Shown here in pieces: positions 63,953 through 64,000 of a DNA stretch of 64,000 bases. The stretch spans positions 6,944,001 through 7,008,000 of the forward strand of contig NZ_CP074371.1 in the NCBI RefSeq assembly GCF_018362975.1, read 5' to 3'. The DNA comes from Nocardia tengchongensis (lineage in GTDB: Bacteria > Actinomycetota > Actinomycetes > Mycobacteriales > Mycobacteriaceae). The number at the start of each line of letters is the position of its first letter. Position 1 is the first letter of the stretch. The position numbers and the translations under genes were made by a program. The notes under the pieces were generated by a model that worked only from the letters and a program-made list of their open reading frames with translations, searched no databases and had not been told where the DNA came from.

Positions 63953-64000
63953 CTCGGCGTTCGGCGCCATTCATGCGACAGCGCGCACGCCGCACTTGTT

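Noticed and set aside
1..64000. CRISPR arrays, tRNA or rRNA genes
   Set aside because: I looked for spaced identical repeats and tRNA-like cloverleaf ends and saw none.

Overview
The window is high-GC actinobacterial chromosome, most likely Nocardia or a close relative in the Mycobacteriales. The evidence is an MspA-type porin, a PknK-like kinase, many GTG/TTG starts, and a gene order matching the Mycobacterium tuberculosis Rv2864c-Rv2898c backbone. That backbone lies mostly on the minus strand: penicillin-binding lipoprotein, GNAT, ispG, (gap), rip1, dxr, (gap), rlmN, cdsA, frr, pyrH, tsf, rpsB, an M23 peptidase, xerC, dprA, a comM-type ATPase and yraN.

Layout. 1-3277: cell-wall lipoprotein, acetyltransferase and ispG. 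3461-20570: accessory block with endonuclease V, an XRE/DUF397 pair, a TerD-HNH fusion, several small secreted proteins, an SRPBCC/HxlR divergent pair, an MspA porin, a ricin-B-like repeat protein, an IS30 remnant, a serine hydrolase, a MarR/esterase pair, a PEBP protein and a TetR operon. This block separates ispG from rip1, which are neighbours in M. tuberculosis. 20757-23501: rip1, dxr and a small membrane protein. 23674-39585: paralogous secreted proteins, a CtaG-like protein, a Tat-exported phosphatase, DedA, LtrA, PknK, a scarred NmrA/XRE locus, an SGNH hydrolase, a cupin, an orphan phage-tail-tube protein and a desaturase. 39830-46503: rlmN, lapA-like, cdsA, frr, pyrH, two small secreted proteins, tsf and rpsB. 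46759-55470: GNAT, M23 peptidase, DUF1990, YqeY-like, a siderophore-interacting protein behind an iron box, then a coupled xerC/amidohydrolase pair and a coupled comM/dprA pair, ending in yraN, which has lost its N-terminus. 55350-64000: an accessory island with a YbaB-like protein, a candidate type VII secretion module (EspC-like protein, WxG-alpha/beta hydrolase, lipoprotein), a Septu-like two-gene ATPase/HNH defence pair, a diverged comM fragment, an unknown protein and an XRE regulator.

Two cross-cutting observations matter. First, at least eight genes are broken by single-base indels, mostly in or next to short G/C runs. They include xerC and a large hydrolase, so residual assembly errors are a real possibility and each 'pseudogene' here should be read with that in mind. 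Second, several junctions look like genuine rearrangements: two head-to-head genes that both lost their 5' ends at about 35,640; yraN lacking its N-terminus; and a foreign comM fragment at about 62,290-62,490.

I saw no tRNA, rRNA or CRISPR array.
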